A DNA stretch of 64,000 bases from Paractinoplanes atraurantiacus (GCF_900215205.1 NZ_OBDY01000006.1:248001-312000), one strand, 5' to 3'; shown: positions 1 to 9,557, counted from the stretch's first letter. Translations and numbers: made by a program. The notes: generated by a model from the letters alone, not told the origin.

Positions 1-728
1 ACGGCCACCCGCCACGGCTCGGGCCGCCGGTGGGTGGCCGCGTTCAGCTCGCGCAGCGACGTGTACTCGCCGGCCAGCACGGTCTCGTTGATCCGCCGGA
101 CGTGGGCGGTCAGGTCGTCGAGCAGCGCCGGCAGCCCGCCCGGCCCGACGAAGGTGAGCACGCCGGCCGGCGCGAGCGGCGCGAACCGGGCCAGCCCGCC
201 GCCCAGGTGCTCGGGGTCGTAGCCGATCAGCTGCACCCGGCCGGGCGCCGCGGTGCCGAGCGCCCGCAGCAGCAGGCCGGCCACCACCTCGTCGCCCAGG
301 GTCCGGTCGCCGCGGACCACCACGTGGCCGCGGTCGAGCAGCGGCACCAGCGCCGGCACCTCTTCCGGATGCGGCAGCAGCAGGCGGCCCACGCGCAGCT
401 CGGCGGCCCGGTCGAGCGGGGTCGCCTGCCAGTCGTCCCACGGGTCGCCCGCGGCGCCGGGCGCGGCCCGGTCGGCGGCGGCCGCGGCCGCCCCCGCGTA
501 CGCCGCAAGGTCGGTCCGGTGTTGTTCGTCGATCTCGGCCAGCCGGTTGTCGCGGGCACTGTCGATCTTGCGCAGGCGGGCTTCGGCCGCCGCCTCGACC
601 CGCCGTCTTCGCTCGACGGCCGCCGCGTGCGCGCCCCGCGCCCGGTCGAGGGCGATCGCGGCCGCGCCGAGCGCGTGCGACAGCCCGGCCCGGATCTCCA
701 TCACCTGCTGTGCGGTCGACTCAGCCAT
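1..728 (-). CDS. FtsK/SpoIIIE-type ATPase, N-terminal part (runs off left edge)
   Basis: The reading frame starts at an ATG at 728 (MAESTAQQVMEIRAGLSHAL) and stays open to position 1, so only about 242 N-terminal residues are present and the ATPase P-loop is not in view. The visible part has an alanine-rich helical stretch with charged heptads (about residues 20-80, likely coiled coil), then a block WDDWQATPLDRAAELRVG and an alpha/beta segment with RGHVVVRGDRTLGDE. This arrangement matches my memory of actinobacterial proteins annotated as FtsK/SpoIIIE domain proteins; the assignment is by resemblance and cannot be confirmed without the C-terminal half. It follows two minus-strand genes with short gaps (36 and 4 bp), so the three probably form one transcript. 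Confidence 0.6.
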   Translation of the reverse strand, partial: MAESTAQQVMEIRAGLSHALGAAAIALDRARGAHAAAVERRRRVEAAAEARLRKIDSARDNRLAEIDEQHRTDLAAYAGAAAAAADRAAPGAAGDPWDDWQATPLDRAAELRVGRLLLPHPEEVPALVPLLDRGHVVVRGDRTLGDEVVAGLLLRALGTAAPGRVQLIGYDPEHLGGGLARFAPLAPAGVLTFVGPGGLPALLDDLTAHVRRINETVLAGEYTSLRELNAATHRRPEPWRVA

Positions 729-764
729 GGCTCAACGCGTTCTCGTAGGAGTCGGAGGTGGACA

Positions 765-1649
765 TCATCCGGCTTCGGCGGCCTCGGCCGGGCGGCGCAC
801 CGGGTCCGGCGCCGACGGGTCGAGCGTGCCCGCGTCGCGGCCCAGCCGGGCCAGCAGGACGCCGGTGAGCACGCTGGCGGTCACCGCGTTGTCGGCCGGG
901 TGACCGGGCGGCCGCTGGCCGCGCTCGGTCGGCACCCGGCAGATGCGCGCGATCAGCGTCTCGAGCACGGCCGGGGAGGTGCCCGGCAGCAGCGACTTGA
1001 CGCGGCCCTCGGCGGCCGAGCGCAGCCGCGGCACGTCCTCCGGGCGCGGTTCGTGCCCGAGCAGGTCGCCCGCGAGCCGGTGCAGCACGGGCGAGGTGAC
1101 AGCGGACAGCGCGAGCCCGGTCGAGGCGTTCACGCTGTGCAGGTCGCGGCCGAGGCGGGCGCGGTCGCCGGCCCGGACGCCGCTGGCCACCCGCCGCAGA
1201 AGTTCGGCCGTGTCCGGTTTGTCAGAGTTGTCCGAGGAAGACGAGGGAGCGGGCTCACCCGTCAACTGCGTCACCCGCTGCTGCCACCACGGCCCGAGCT
1301 GCTCGGGCTTCTCCGGGCTCTCGCCGGCCGGTGCGCTCTCCCCGCGCTGCTCCAGGCCGGCCTTCCAGTCCCGGTCGGGCGGAGCGCTCGCGTCACCACT
1401 CAGGCCGATCGACGCCAGATACTGCGCGATGGCGTCCTGCGCGAGGCGCAGCGCGGCGGCGGCCCGCTCGGCCGCCTCGGTGGCGTTGGACAACTGCGGC
1501 ACGCCGATCGGGTCGACCGACTGCTCGCGCACCCACATGAGGATCTCGGTCGCGCTGCGCAGCTTCTCCATCGCCACGGTCACCTGACCGGTGGGCAACT
1601 CGTCCGAGGTGGCCCGAAGCCGGGCGCCGAGCTCCTGGATCAGCGACAT
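765..1649 (-). CDS. conserved hypothetical protein, middle gene of FtsK-like trio
   Basis: A 294-residue protein with no signal peptide or membrane segment. Residues 1-85 are predicted helical and Ala/Glu rich (VTVAMEKLRSATEIL, ATEAAERAAAALRLAQDAI); a low-complexity Ser/Asp stretch near 157-165 separates them from a C-terminal helical region. I do not recognise a named family. The start is the ATG at 1649, four bases after the stop of the upstream 86-residue gene, which implies translational coupling. Its fixed place between a small helical protein and an FtsK-like ATPase suggests a shared machine, but this is inference from order only. Confidence 0.7.
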   Translation of the reverse strand: MSLIQELGARLRATSDELPTGQVTVAMEKLRSATEILMWVREQSVDPIGVPQLSNATEAAERAAAALRLAQDAIAQYLASIGLSGDASAPPDRDWKAGLEQRGESAPAGESPEKPEQLGPWWQQRVTQLTGEPAPSSSSDNSDKPDTAELLRRVASGVRAGDRARLGRDLHSVNASTGLALSAVTSPVLHRLAGDLLGHEPRPEDVPRLRSAAEGRVKSLLPGTSPAVLETLIARICRVPTERGQRPPGHPADNAVTASVLTGVLLARLGRDAGTLDPSAPDPVRRPAEAAEAG

Positions 1650-1653
1650 CGCG

Positions 1654-1914
1654 TCAGAGCATCGCCGTGTAGGTCTGCGCCTGCTCCACCGCGAGCAGTG
1701 TGGCGCCCAGGCACTCCTCGAGCGACTGGTCGGCCTGCGACAGGGACGCGTGAGCCGCGCCGACCGCGTCGTTGCCGCTGCCGTCGAGGGCGGCGGCGAG
1801 GCTCTGCTGGGCCTCGCCGATCTTCTCCCGGGCCGCCTGTATCGCCGCCTGCCCTTCGGTCACCTGCTGAAGTGCGGCATCGACAGCCGCTTTGACCTCG
1901 GCGACACTGGCCAC
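1654..1914 (-). CDS. small helical hypothetical protein
   Basis: An 86-residue, almost wholly alpha-helical acidic protein beginning MASVAEVKAAVDAALQQVTE. It starts at a GTG at 1914 preceded by a good Shine-Dalgarno sequence (AGGAGG, about 8 bases upstream). Length and helix-turn-helix-like hairpin shape recall WXG100/ESX-type small proteins, but no W-x-G motif is present, so it is not called one. It is the first gene of the three-gene minus-strand group that ends with an FtsK-like ATPase. No function is assigned. Confidence 0.7.
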   Translation of the reverse strand: MASVAEVKAAVDAALQQVTEGQAAIQAAREKIGEAQQSLAAALDGSGNDAVGAAHASLSQADQSLEECLGATLLAVEQAQTYTAML

Positions 1915-2141
1915 CCGTGCAGCCTCCTGCTGTGCGGAAACCTGACTACTGTCCTGAAGCCTACTGCCCCCTTCCTGTCCGCCTATCCCCGCACGCCCCT
2001 TTTGCCTCGCCCGCGTTCAGCGTGTGGCACGACCTGCGAAAAGACTCTTCCCGTACGGTCACGGACAGTCCACTTCGGGCGATTTGGAGTACGGCGGGTG
2101 ATCGCCGAGGAGTGAACAGGATTGAACCCACGGGTGACCTT

Positions 2142-3239
2142 TCACCCGGCCACCGTGCGGCGGGCGGCGCCGGCCAGCGTGGCCACCAGGTCGCCGCCGG
2201 CGCGCTCGTGCTCGCGGCGCAGCCGGTCGGTGCCGGTTCCCACCGTACGCAGCGCCGCCACCAGCTCGTACGTGGTGTCCAGGTCGCCGTGCCGGTCCAG
2301 CGCCGGCGTCACCGTCTCGACGAGCTCGTCGACCAGCTCCCAGGCCGGTCGCGTGGTCTCCCGGGACGGGTCCAGCAGCGTGCCGCCGAGCCCGTTGTGG
2401 GCCGCGTTCCAGTGTGCCGCCTTCAGCACCCAGTCCGGGATGGGCAGCGCCCGCCGCCCGGCCGCGACGTCGTCCAGGGCCGTGCCGACCAGCGCCCGGA
2501 TCAGCGCCGTGAGCAGCACGGCGTCCGCCGCCGACGGGCACACGTCGGCCACCCGCACCTCGACGGTCGGGTAGCGGGCCGACGGCCGTGCGTGCCAGAG
2601 CAGCAGGCTGTCGTCCATCATCACGCCCGCGCCGACGAGCAGCCGGACCGTGCGCTCGAGGTCCGGGCCCGACTCGAAGTACGGCGTCGGCCCCAGGCCG
2701 GGCCACCGGTCGAGCTGCATGGACCGCCAGCTCGCGTGCCCGGTGTCGGCCCCGGCGAAGAACGGCGAGTTGACGAACATGGCCTGCACGACCGGCAGCC
2801 ACGGCCGCAGGTGGTTGCTGACCTTGATCGCGGTCTCCCGGTCGGGCACGCCGACGTGCACGTGACACCCGCAGACGGCCGGGTCGCCGACGATCGGGCC
2901 GTAGTGGCCCACGATGGCCCGGTAGCGGGAGTCGTCGGTGACCGTCAGGCCCGGCTCGCCGACCGGTGTGGCGCCGAGCGCGACCAGGTTCGCCCCGGCC
3001 GCCGCGGCCCCGTCGGCGGCCGCCTGCCTCATCCGCAGCAGGCTGTCGCGCACCTCGTCGAGGCTCCCGCAGACCGGCGTCACCATCTCGATCATGCTGT
3101 GCCGGAACTCGCGCCGGTGCTGCTCCCGCAGTCGCTCGGGCAGTTTCCCGGCCACCGCCGGCGCGGCCGGCACGTTCTCGCCCGTGCGCGGGTCGAGCAG
3201 CAGGAACTCCTCCTCGACGCCGACCGTCGGCCCGTTCAT
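2142..3239 (-). CDS. carboxylate-amine ligase, GCS2 family (YbdK-type)
   Basis: A 365-residue enzyme of the glutamate-cysteine ligase family 2, which makes ATP-dependent amide bonds between a gamma-carboxylate and an amine; YbdK-type members have weak or undefined substrates. The N-terminal GVEEEFLLLD (residues 7-16) is the family signature, followed by CGCHVHVGV near the middle and the EVRVAD segment towards the C-terminal half. Length is normal for the family (about 370). Its ATG overlaps the stop codon of the upstream methyltransferase (ATGA), so the two are coupled. A GGGTGA/TCACCC inverted repeat (2132-2147) straddles its stop codon and could act as a weak terminator. It is last in a run of transporter and methyltransferase genes. 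Confidence 0.88.
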   Translation of the reverse strand: MNGPTVGVEEEFLLLDPRTGENVPAAPAVAGKLPERLREQHRREFRHSMIEMVTPVCGSLDEVRDSLLRMRQAAADGAAAAGANLVALGATPVGEPGLTVTDDSRYRAIVGHYGPIVGDPAVCGCHVHVGVPDRETAIKVSNHLRPWLPVVQAMFVNSPFFAGADTGHASWRSMQLDRWPGLGPTPYFESGPDLERTVRLLVGAGVMMDDSLLLWHARPSARYPTVEVRVADVCPSAADAVLLTALIRALVGTALDDVAAGRRALPIPDWVLKAAHWNAAHNGLGGTLLDPSRETTRPAWELVDELVETVTPALDRHGDLDTTYELVAALRTVGTGTDRLRREHERAGGDLVATLAGAARRTVAG

Positions 3240-4183
3240 CGGGTCGCGGTCAGCAGCACGAGGGCGATCCGCTCGGCGTGCGCGTAGGCCGGCCCGTCGA
3301 GCTCCTCGTCGTACACGTCCGGGTCGTACTCGCGATAGGTCCAGCTCAGGCCGGTGCCCTCCAGCCGCTCGGCCGCGGCCTCGCGGAACGGATCGGTTCC
3401 GCCGACGATCCCGGTTCCGGCGAAGAGGACCAGGGAGCCGTACGGCGCCAGCCGCTGCACGGCCGCGTCGATGATCGCCATGGACAGCTCGTGCCCGTGC
3501 GCTCCGCCGTGCCGATAGGCCCGACCGGCCGGGTCGATCATGAACGGCGGGTTCGAGAAGATCAGGTCGAACTCCCCGTCCACGTCGTCGAGCAGGTCAC
3601 TGCGGCACGGCCGTACCCCCGGCGTCCCGGCCAGCTCCGCGTTGATCCCGGCCAGCCTCAGCGCCGCCGGGTTGATGTCGACCGCCGGCACCTCCGCCTC
3701 CGGCGCCCGCTTGGCCACGGTGATCGCGCCGGCCCCGGTGCCGCAGCCGATGTCCACCGCCCGCCGGACCGGCCGCTCCCGGCTCTGCACGTGCGCGGCC
3801 ACGGCGTCGGCCATCCGGTAGGTGTCCGGGCCGAAGAAGACCGAGTCCTCGGCGTCGGTCGGGAACGCCGAATGAACGAAGAGCTCTCCGTCGTACGAGG
3901 AGAACCGCACCGTGCTGCGCCACTCGTCGCCGTCACGCCGCAGCACCCCGGCCGCGTCCATCAGCTCCACGAAGCGCTGCGGCAGCACGCCCGGCCCGAA
4001 CGGCCGGCTCCAGCCGAACACGTCGCGCAGCCCGCACGCGCGCTGGTTCTGCGGCCGCCGGTTGACCCGTTCGTGGGTGGCCGGCGTGACGGTCGTGAAC
4101 TCGTAGCCGGCCTCGCGCAGGGCCCGGCCCAGGCCGGCCAGTGCGGCGGAAGCCGGCGCGGCGGTCATGGCGGTGATCGTCAT
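3236..4183 (-). CDS. class I SAM-dependent methyltransferase (intact tandem paralogue)
   Basis: A 315-residue methyltransferase. A Rossmann fold is shown by motif I DIGCGTGAG (residues 144-152) and the catalytic-type motif FSNPPF (209-214), which in N-methyltransferases of the HemK/RsmC type binds a planar amide or base nitrogen. The N-terminal 130 residues carry conserved blocks such as ATHERVNRR and DVFGWSRPFGPGVLP shared with the next gene. I chose the ATG at 4183; ATG 4168 is an alternative, and the open frame further upstream has no coding character. The stop overlaps the start of the GCS2-type ligase. Substrate unknown; small-molecule or protein glutamine methylation are both possible. 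Confidence 0.85.
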   Translation of the reverse strand: MTITAMTAAPASAALAGLGRALREAGYEFTTVTPATHERVNRRPQNQRACGLRDVFGWSRPFGPGVLPQRFVELMDAAGVLRRDGDEWRSTVRFSSYDGELFVHSAFPTDAEDSVFFGPDTYRMADAVAAHVQSRERPVRRAVDIGCGTGAGAITVAKRAPEAEVPAVDINPAALRLAGINAELAGTPGVRPCRSDLLDDVDGEFDLIFSNPPFMIDPAGRAYRHGGAHGHELSMAIIDAAVQRLAPYGSLVLFAGTGIVGGTDPFREAAAERLEGTGLSWTYREYDPDVYDEELDGPAYAHAERIALVLLTATR

Positions 4184-4232
4184 GACCGCCGCATGCCCAC
4201 GATCACCCCACCCATTCCTGCCGGATCCCGGA

Positions 4233-5165
4233 CTATCGCGGTCCCCGCGTGGCGACGAGCATGACCAGCGCGATCCGCTCGGCGTCGCAGTATCCAGGGC
4301 TGTCGAGCTCCTCGCCGTACACGTCGGGATCCAGTTCGCGGTACGTCCAGGCCAGGCCGGTGCCGGTGAGGTGCTCGGCCGCGGCCCGCTGGAACTGGTC
4401 GCGGCCACCGACGATGCCGGCCCCGCTGAACAGCACGAGCGAGCCGTGCGGGGCCAGGTGAGCGGCGGCCTGGTCGAGGATCGCCGTCGAAAGGTGGTGC
4501 GGTGCGCGCCGTGCCGGGTCGATCATGAAGGGCGGGCAGGAGACGATGAGGTCGAAGGTGCCGCCCACGTCGTCGAGCTGGTCCCCGGGGCAGTGCCGGA
4601 CGCCGGGTGTGCGGGCCAGCGCGGCGTTGACGCGCGCGAACCGCAGCGCCTCGTCGCTGCTGTCGGCGGCGAGCACCGCCGCGCCGGGCCGGCGGCGCGC
4701 GACCGCGATCGCCCGGGCGCCGATGCCGCACCGGATGTCCACGGCCCGCCGTACCGGCCACACGCGGGCGTCGATGTGGGCGGCCACGGCCCGGGCCATG
4801 ACGCGGGTGCACGCCCCGTAGAAGACCGAGCTGGGCCGGTCCGGCGAGGCCGAGTGCACGAACAGGCCGTTGTCGCACATCGAGAACCGCACTGTGCTGC
4901 GCCACTCGTCCCCGTCCTGGTGGAGCACCCCGGCGGTGTCCATCAGGCCGACGACCCGGTCCGGCAGCACGCCCGGCCCGAACGGCCGGCTCCAGCCGAA
5001 CACGTCGCGGAACCCGAAGGCGCGGGCGTTGCCCGACCGCCGGTTGACCCGCTCGTGGGTGGCCGGAGTGACCGTGGCGAAGGTGTAGCGAGACTCCTCG
5101 AGGTTCCGGCCGAGGCTGACCAGCGCCGCGTCGGCCGTGTCGAGCTCGGGAGCGGTCTGGGTCAT
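4233..5165 (-). CDS. methyltransferase-like protein with eroded motifs (tandem paralogue)
   Basis: A 310-residue paralogue of the neighbouring methyltransferase, sharing the ATHERVNRR and DVFGWSRPFGPGVLP blocks in the same order. Its SAM motif I reads DIRCGIGAR (residues 143-151), where the first glycine is replaced by arginine, and the NPPF motif reads CPPF (210-213), losing the Asn that normally contacts the substrate amide. These are direct observations; loss of activity is inferred. The start chosen is ATG 5165 (MTQTAPELD), which aligns with the paralogue; ATG 5183 is possible. It lies 34 bases after the MFS gene stop and 49 bases before the intact copy. Confidence 0.8.
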   Translation of the reverse strand: MTQTAPELDTADAALVSLGRNLEESRYTFATVTPATHERVNRRSGNARAFGFRDVFGWSRPFGPGVLPDRVVGLMDTAGVLHQDGDEWRSTVRFSMCDNGLFVHSASPDRPSSVFYGACTRVMARAVAAHIDARVWPVRRAVDIRCGIGARAIAVARRRPGAAVLAADSSDEALRFARVNAALARTPGVRHCPGDQLDDVGGTFDLIVSCPPFMIDPARRAPHHLSTAILDQAAAHLAPHGSLVLFSGAGIVGGRDQFQRAAAEHLTGTGLAWTYRELDPDVYGEELDSPGYCDAERIALVMLVATRGPR

Positions 5166-5199
5166 GCCCGCCGAGTCCCCCATATCGGGCAAATCATTC

Positions 5200-6363
5200 C
5201 TACTGGTTCCGGCGCGCCACGAAGATCATCGCGGCCACCGCGACAACCGCGGCCACCGGCGCGAAGGCGAAGCCGTGGCGAGCGCCCAGGTCGGTCAGCG
5301 GACCGGCGACGGCCGCGCCGAGGGCGCTGCCGACGCTGAACGCGGTCATGATCCAGGCGAAGGCCTCGACGGCAGTGCCCTCCGGGGCGAGGCGGTCGGC
5401 GGTGAGGAAGACCGCGGTCAGCAGCGGGGGCAGCATGAGCCCGCTGACCGCCAGCAGGATCGCCATCGGGACCGGGCCGGGCGCGATCAGCAGCGGCAGG
5501 TAGCCGGCCGCGAACCAGGCGGCCAGCAGCGGCAGCCGCCGCGGGCCGCCCGGAGTCGCGCGCGTATAGAGAAGGCCACCCACGAGCGCGCCGCCGGCCT
5601 GGGCCGCGAGCAGCCAGCCGGTCAGTGAACGGTCGCCCGCCGCCTCGGCGTAGCCGGTCAGCACCACCGGGATGCTGCCGACGGCGGCGCCCGCGCAGGC
5701 GATGCCGGCGACCATGACGGCCAGCCGGTGCTCGCGCAGCGGCCCCAGCCAGTGCCGGCGGGCGGGCCGGCCGCGCCAGCGGCGCACGGCGGGAGCCCGG
5801 ACGAAGGCGACCACGCCCGCGAGTTGGAGGACGGCCGCGGTGAGCAGGCCCGCGGCCGGGCCGCCGAGCGCGACGGCGGCGAGAGTGACCAGCGGCCCGG
5901 CCACGAAGATGACCTCTTGCAGGGCGACATCGAGGGCGTACGCGGCGTGGACCGCCGACGGCGGCACGAGATCGGGCCAGAGGGCCCGCAGGCAGGCCTC
6001 CATCGGCGGGGTGCCGAGCCCGGCCAGGGCCGCGCCGGCGGCGATCACGCCGAGGTGGCCGTCGCCGAGCACGACGAGCACGTAGCCGGCCGCGGAGACG
6101 AGGGCGGAGCCGTAGAGGACCGGCGGTTGCCGCCATCGGTCGACCGCCCGGGCCAGGGCGGGCGCCCCGGCGGCCATGCCGGCGGTGAAGACGGCCACCA
6201 GGGCTCCGGCGGCGGCCAGGCTGACCGACTCGCGGGCGAACAACAACAGGGCCAGCGGTGAGGCGCCGAGCGGGAGCCGCCCGATCTGGCTGGCGGTGAG
6301 AACGAGGGGAACGAAGGGCCGGCGCAGCACGGCGCGGGCCCCGGTGGACACAGTAGTGGACAT
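5200..6363 (-). CDS. MFS family transporter
   Basis: A 387-residue membrane protein with about twelve hydrophobic segments, typical in size for a major facilitator superfamily permease. The first cytoplasmic loop contains ARAVDRWRQPPVL, resembling the MFS motif A region, and the end is a short basic tail (ARRNQ). It starts at ATG 6363 with GGAG seven bases upstream. It is the first gene of a minus-strand run followed by two methyltransferases and a carboxylate-amine ligase, so it may export a product of those enzymes; the link is positional only. Substrate is unknown. Confidence 0.85.
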   Translation of the reverse strand: MSTTVSTGARAVLRRPFVPLVLTASQIGRLPLGASPLALLLFARESVSLAAAGALVAVFTAGMAAGAPALARAVDRWRQPPVLYGSALVSAAGYVLVVLGDGHLGVIAAGAALAGLGTPPMEACLRALWPDLVPPSAVHAAYALDVALQEVIFVAGPLVTLAAVALGGPAAGLLTAAVLQLAGVVAFVRAPAVRRWRGRPARRHWLGPLREHRLAVMVAGIACAGAAVGSIPVVLTGYAEAAGDRSLTGWLLAAQAGGALVGGLLYTRATPGGPRRLPLLAAWFAAGYLPLLIAPGPVPMAILLAVSGLMLPPLLTAVFLTADRLAPEGTAVEAFAWIMTAFSVGSALGAAVAGPLTDLGARHGFAFAPVAAVVAVAAMIFVARRNQ

Positions 6364-6523
6364 GAGGGCACTCCGAGGACGGCGATCAGGACCGGGGCGG
6401 GGTCCACCTCGGAGCGAGGTCGCGGCGCTCGTGATCGTTGCCGTACAAGGGAAGCGGGGGAGTGACCCAGGTCCCAGCGGGAGCCCAGAAGCGGGCTACA
6501 GTCCGTGGGAGCATCGTCACACT

Positions 6524-6904
6524 TTAGCGCCTGGGTACGCTCGACGGGCCCCTCACTTCGGCCCCCAGTTGTGTCACGCGATCGCGCAATCCTCGATCGG
6601 CCGTCACAACTACGATGCGCCTGGGCGCGGCTTCCCCCCGTACCAAATCGACGATCTTGTCATCGCCCGAGCCGGTCGCGCTCTCGACGCGCACGCCTCC
6701 CTCAGCTTGCGGTGTCTCCCGCGCCTTACCCTCCACGACCAGCACGACCTCGACCGGGCCGGCCAGATCGGGCAGACCGTTCTCCATGATCGGAGTCAAT
6801 GCGTCGCGCAGCCGCAGGGCCGCGCCGCGCCGGTCACGCCACCAACCATCAGGTACAGAACCGACGACATTGGCCCCGTCGACGATCACCAGAGGTACGG
6901 TCAT
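6524..6904 (-). CDS. NYN-domain-like protein (PIN-fold nuclease-like)
   Basis: A 126-residue protein beginning MTVPLVIVDGANVVGSVPDG. The DGANVVG motif near the N-terminus (Asp9), the acidic GDDKIVDLV in the middle and VVTADRGLRDR near the end are the three acidic patches of NYN/PIN-fold ribonucleases. The start is ATG 6904; longer frames upstream lack coding character. It is divergent from the ClpC-like gene across a 130-bp shared upstream region. Ribonuclease function is inferred from the fold signature. Confidence 0.75.
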   Translation of the reverse strand: MTVPLVIVDGANVVGSVPDGWWRDRRGAALRLRDALTPIMENGLPDLAGPVEVVLVVEGKARETPQAEGGVRVESATGSGDDKIVDLVRGEAAPRRIVVVTADRGLRDRVTQLGAEVRGPSSVPRR

Positions 6905-7034
6905 GAAGTTGAGCCTACCCGAGTCAACTTTTGCTCCGAACCGGGAATCAATCGATCCGGCCCGGCGCTGATAGGGGTCGTGCAAGGTGGGTAAAGGCCC
7001 CCGGCACAACGGCTACGGAGAAGAGAGAAGACGT

Positions 7035-9557
7035 ATGAGCATCGGACCGATCGGACCGGGTGGGCCCGGCCAGTGGGACGACTTCTTCGCGCGCTTCTTC
7101 GGCGCGGCGGACCCGCGCCGTTCGCAGCGCATCGACATCACCAAGTACATGAGCGGCGACGCCCGTGAGGTGCTCTCCGCGTCGGCCCGCCGGGCGGCCG
7201 AGCTGGCCGACCCCGACCGCACCATCGCCGACCTCGACACCGACCACCTGCTCTGGGCGACCCTCCAGCTCGAGCCGATGAAGCAGACCGTGCGCCGCGC
7301 CGGGGCCGACCCCGAGCAGCTGCTCACCGCCCTCGGCCGCCCGGCCGGGGTCAGCGAGGAGCTTCCGACGCAGGTCCAGCTCACCCCCGCCGCGAAGCGG
7401 GCGCTGCTCGACAGCCTCCAGATCTCGCGCGCGGTCGGCGCCTCGTACGTCGGTCCCGAGCACATCCTGATGGCCCTGGGCCTCAACCCCGACTCGGCGG
7501 CCGGCCGGCTGCTGGGCGGCAAGCTCGACCCGCAGGCGCTCCAGCAGTCCGCCGAGCCGCAGCAGGGCGCCCCGCGCGCCGCCGCGCAGCGCGGTGGCTC
7601 CGGCGGCAACGCGAACACCCCCACCCTCGAGCAGTTCGGCGTCGACCTGACCGAGCTCGCCCGCCGCGGCGAGATCGACCCGGTCATCGGGCGCGCCGGC
7701 GAGATCGAGCAGGCCGTGGAGATCCTCTCCCGGCGCACCAAGAACAACCCCGTGCTCATCGGCGAGGCCGGCGTCGGCAAGACCGCGATCGTGGAGGGCC
7801 TGGCCCAGCGCATCGTGGACGGCGACGTGCCGCTGACCCTGGAGAACAAGCGGGTCATCCAGCTCGACCTGGCCGGCCTGGTGGCGGGCACCCGCTACCG
7901 CGGCGACTTCGAGGAGCGCCTGCGCAAGGTCATCGACGAGATCCAGGACTCGGGCGACCAGCTGATCGTCTTCCTGGACGAGATCCACACGCTGGTGGGC
8001 GCCGGTGGCGGCGGCGAGGGTGGCGGCATGGACGCCTCCAACATGCTCAAGCCGGCCCTGGCCCGCGGCAAGCTGCGCGTCGTCGGCGCGACCACGCTCG
8101 ACGAGTACCGCAAGCACATCGAGAAGGACGCGGCCCTGGCCCGTCGCTTCCAGCCGGTGCTGGTCGGCGAGCCCAGCGTCGAGGACACCGTGTCGATCCT
8201 GCGCGGTCTGCGGGACAACTATGAGGCGCACCACCAGGTGCGGATCACCGACGAGGCCCTGCAGGCGGCGGCCGAGCTGTCCGACCGCTACATCACCGAC
8301 CGGTTCCTGCCGGACAAGGCGATCGACCTGATCGACCAGGCCGGCGCCCGGGTGCGGCTGAGGGTCAAGACCCCCGACGCCGACGTACGGGAGAAGGAGC
8401 GCCGCCTCGAGCAGCTCTCCCGCGACCGCGACCAGGCGGTGGCGGCCGAGAACTACGAGAAGGCGGTATCCCTCCGCGACGAGATCAACTCTCTCAAGGA
8501 GCAGATCGCCACGGCCGGCGTCTCCGCCGACGGCGTGCCCCAGGTGACCGACGCCGACATCGCCGACGTCGTGTCGCGGGCCACCGGCATCCCGGTCTCG
8601 CAGCTCACCGAGGAGGAGAAGGAGCGCCTGCTCCGCCTCGAGGGGCACCTGCACGAGCGGGTGATCGGCCAGGAGGACGCCGTCGCCGCCGTCGCCGAGG
8701 CGGTTCGCCGTTCGCGCGCCGGTCTCGGTGACCCGGACCGCCCGGTGGGCAGCTTCCTGTTCCTCGGCCCGACCGGTGTCGGCAAGACCGAGCTGGCCCG
8801 GACGCTGGCCGAGGCGCTGTTCGGCGACTCGGACCGGATGATCCGGCTCGACATGAGCGAGTTCCAGGAGCGGCACACCGTGTCGCGCCTGGTCGGTGCC
8901 CCTCCCGGCTACGTCGGCTACGACGAGGCGGGCCAGCTGACCGAGGCGGTGCGCCGCCGCCCGTACAGCGTGGTGCTGCTCGACGAGATCGAGAAGGCCC
9001 ACCCGGACGTCTTCAACATCCTGCTCCAGGTGCTCGACGACGGCCGGCTGACCGACAGCCAGGGCCGCACGGTGAGCTTCAAGAACACCGTGCTGATCAT
9101 GACGAGCAACCTCGGCTCGGACATCATCAGCGGCACCCGGCGCAGCGTCGGCTTCGGCACCGGCAGCGGTGGCGCGGCCGAGGAGGAGCTGCGCGACCGG
9201 CTCGACCGGCGGCTCAAGGAGCAGCTGCGGCCCGAGTTCATCAACCGGATCGACGAGATCATCGTCTTCCGGCAGCTCGAGCAGGAGCAGGTCCGGCAGA
9301 TCACCGAGCTCATGCTCGACGAGACGCGGCGGCGCCTGCACGCGCAGGAGATCAGCCTGGAAGTCACCACCGAGGCGGTCGACTGGCTGGCCGAGAAGGG
9401 CTTCCAGCCCGAGTTCGGCGCGCGCCCGCTGCGCCGGGTGATCCAGCGCGAGCTGGACAACCGGCTGTCGAAGATGCTGCTCGGCGCCGACCTGGCGCCC
9501 GGGCAGAAGGTCAAGGTCGGCGCGGCCGACGGCAAGCTGACCTTCGACGCCTCCTGA
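7035..9557 (+). CDS. ATP-dependent Clp protease ATP-binding subunit, ClpC-like
   Basis: An 840-residue AAA+ unfoldase. It has an N-terminal Clp repeat domain (about 25-165), a first ATPase module with Walker A GEAGVGKT (243-250), a UVR-like middle coil (about 460-490, [18 protein letters not shown]) and a second module with Walker A GPTGVGKT (578-585). A VGF tripeptide (705-707) sits where ClpC/ClpX proteins carry the loop that docks on ClpP, which with the UVR motif favours ClpC over ClpB. The Met at 7035 follows a purine-rich stretch GGAGAAGAGAGAAG. The extra Gly/Pro-rich N-terminus ([14 protein letters not shown]) differs from classic ClpC, so this may be a second, lineage-specific paralogue. 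A strong terminator follows. Confidence 0.88.
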   Translation: MSIGPIGPGGPGQWDDFFARFFGAADPRRSQRIDITKYMSGDAREVLSASARRAAELADPDRTIADLDTDHLLWATLQLEPMKQTVRRAGADPEQLLTALGRPAGVSEELPTQVQLTPAAKRALLDSLQISRAVGASYVGPEHILMALGLNPDSAAGRLLGGKLDPQALQQSAEPQQGAPRAAAQRGGSGGNANTPTLEQFGVDLTELARRGEIDPVIGRAGEIEQAVEILSRRTKNNPVLIGEAGVGKTAIVEGLAQRIVDGDVPLTLENKRVIQLDLAGLVAGTRYRGDFEERLRKVIDEIQDSGDQLIVFLDEIHTLVGAGGGGEGGGMDASNMLKPALARGKLRVVGATTLDEYRKHIEKDAALARRFQPVLVGEPSVEDTVSILRGLRDNYEAHHQVRITDEALQAAAELSDRYITDRFLPDKAIDLIDQAGARVRLRVKTPDADVREKERRLEQLSRDRDQAVAAENYEKAVSLRDEINSLKEQIATAGVSADGVPQVTDADIADVVSRATGIPVSQLTEEEKERLLRLEGHLHERVIGQEDAVAAVAEAVRRSRAGLGDPDRPVGSFLFLGPTGVGKTELARTLAEALFGDSDRMIRLDMSEFQERHTVSRLVGAPPGYVGYDEAGQLTEAVRRRPYSVVLLDEIEKAHPDVFNILLQVLDDGRLTDSQGRTVSFKNTVLIMTSNLGSDIISGTRRSVGFGTGSGGAAEEELRDRLDRRLKEQLRPEFINRIDEIIVFRQLEQEQVRQITELMLDETRRRLHAQEISLEVTTEAVDWLAEKGFQPEFGARPLRRVIQRELDNRLSKMLLGADLAPGQKVKVGAADGKLTFDAS

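Noticed and set aside
30..1895. 621-residue plus-strand open frame
   Set aside because: It runs opposite three minus-strand genes with ribosome-binding sites and protein-like sequence; its own translation is Arg/Gly/Pro-rich without motifs, a GC-bias shadow.
1654..1914. WXG100/ESX secretion substrate
   Set aside because: Size and helicity fit, but there is no W-x-G motif and no EccC P-loop is visible in the window.
1915..2141. tRNA or small RNA gene before the carboxylate-amine ligase
   Set aside because: No cloverleaf could be formed by eye; only a six-base-pair hairpin at the ligase stop is present.
6948..9341. 797-residue minus-strand frame opposite the ClpC-like gene
   Set aside because: The plus strand encodes an unmistakable AAA+ unfoldase; the antisense product is an artefact of GC-rich third positions.
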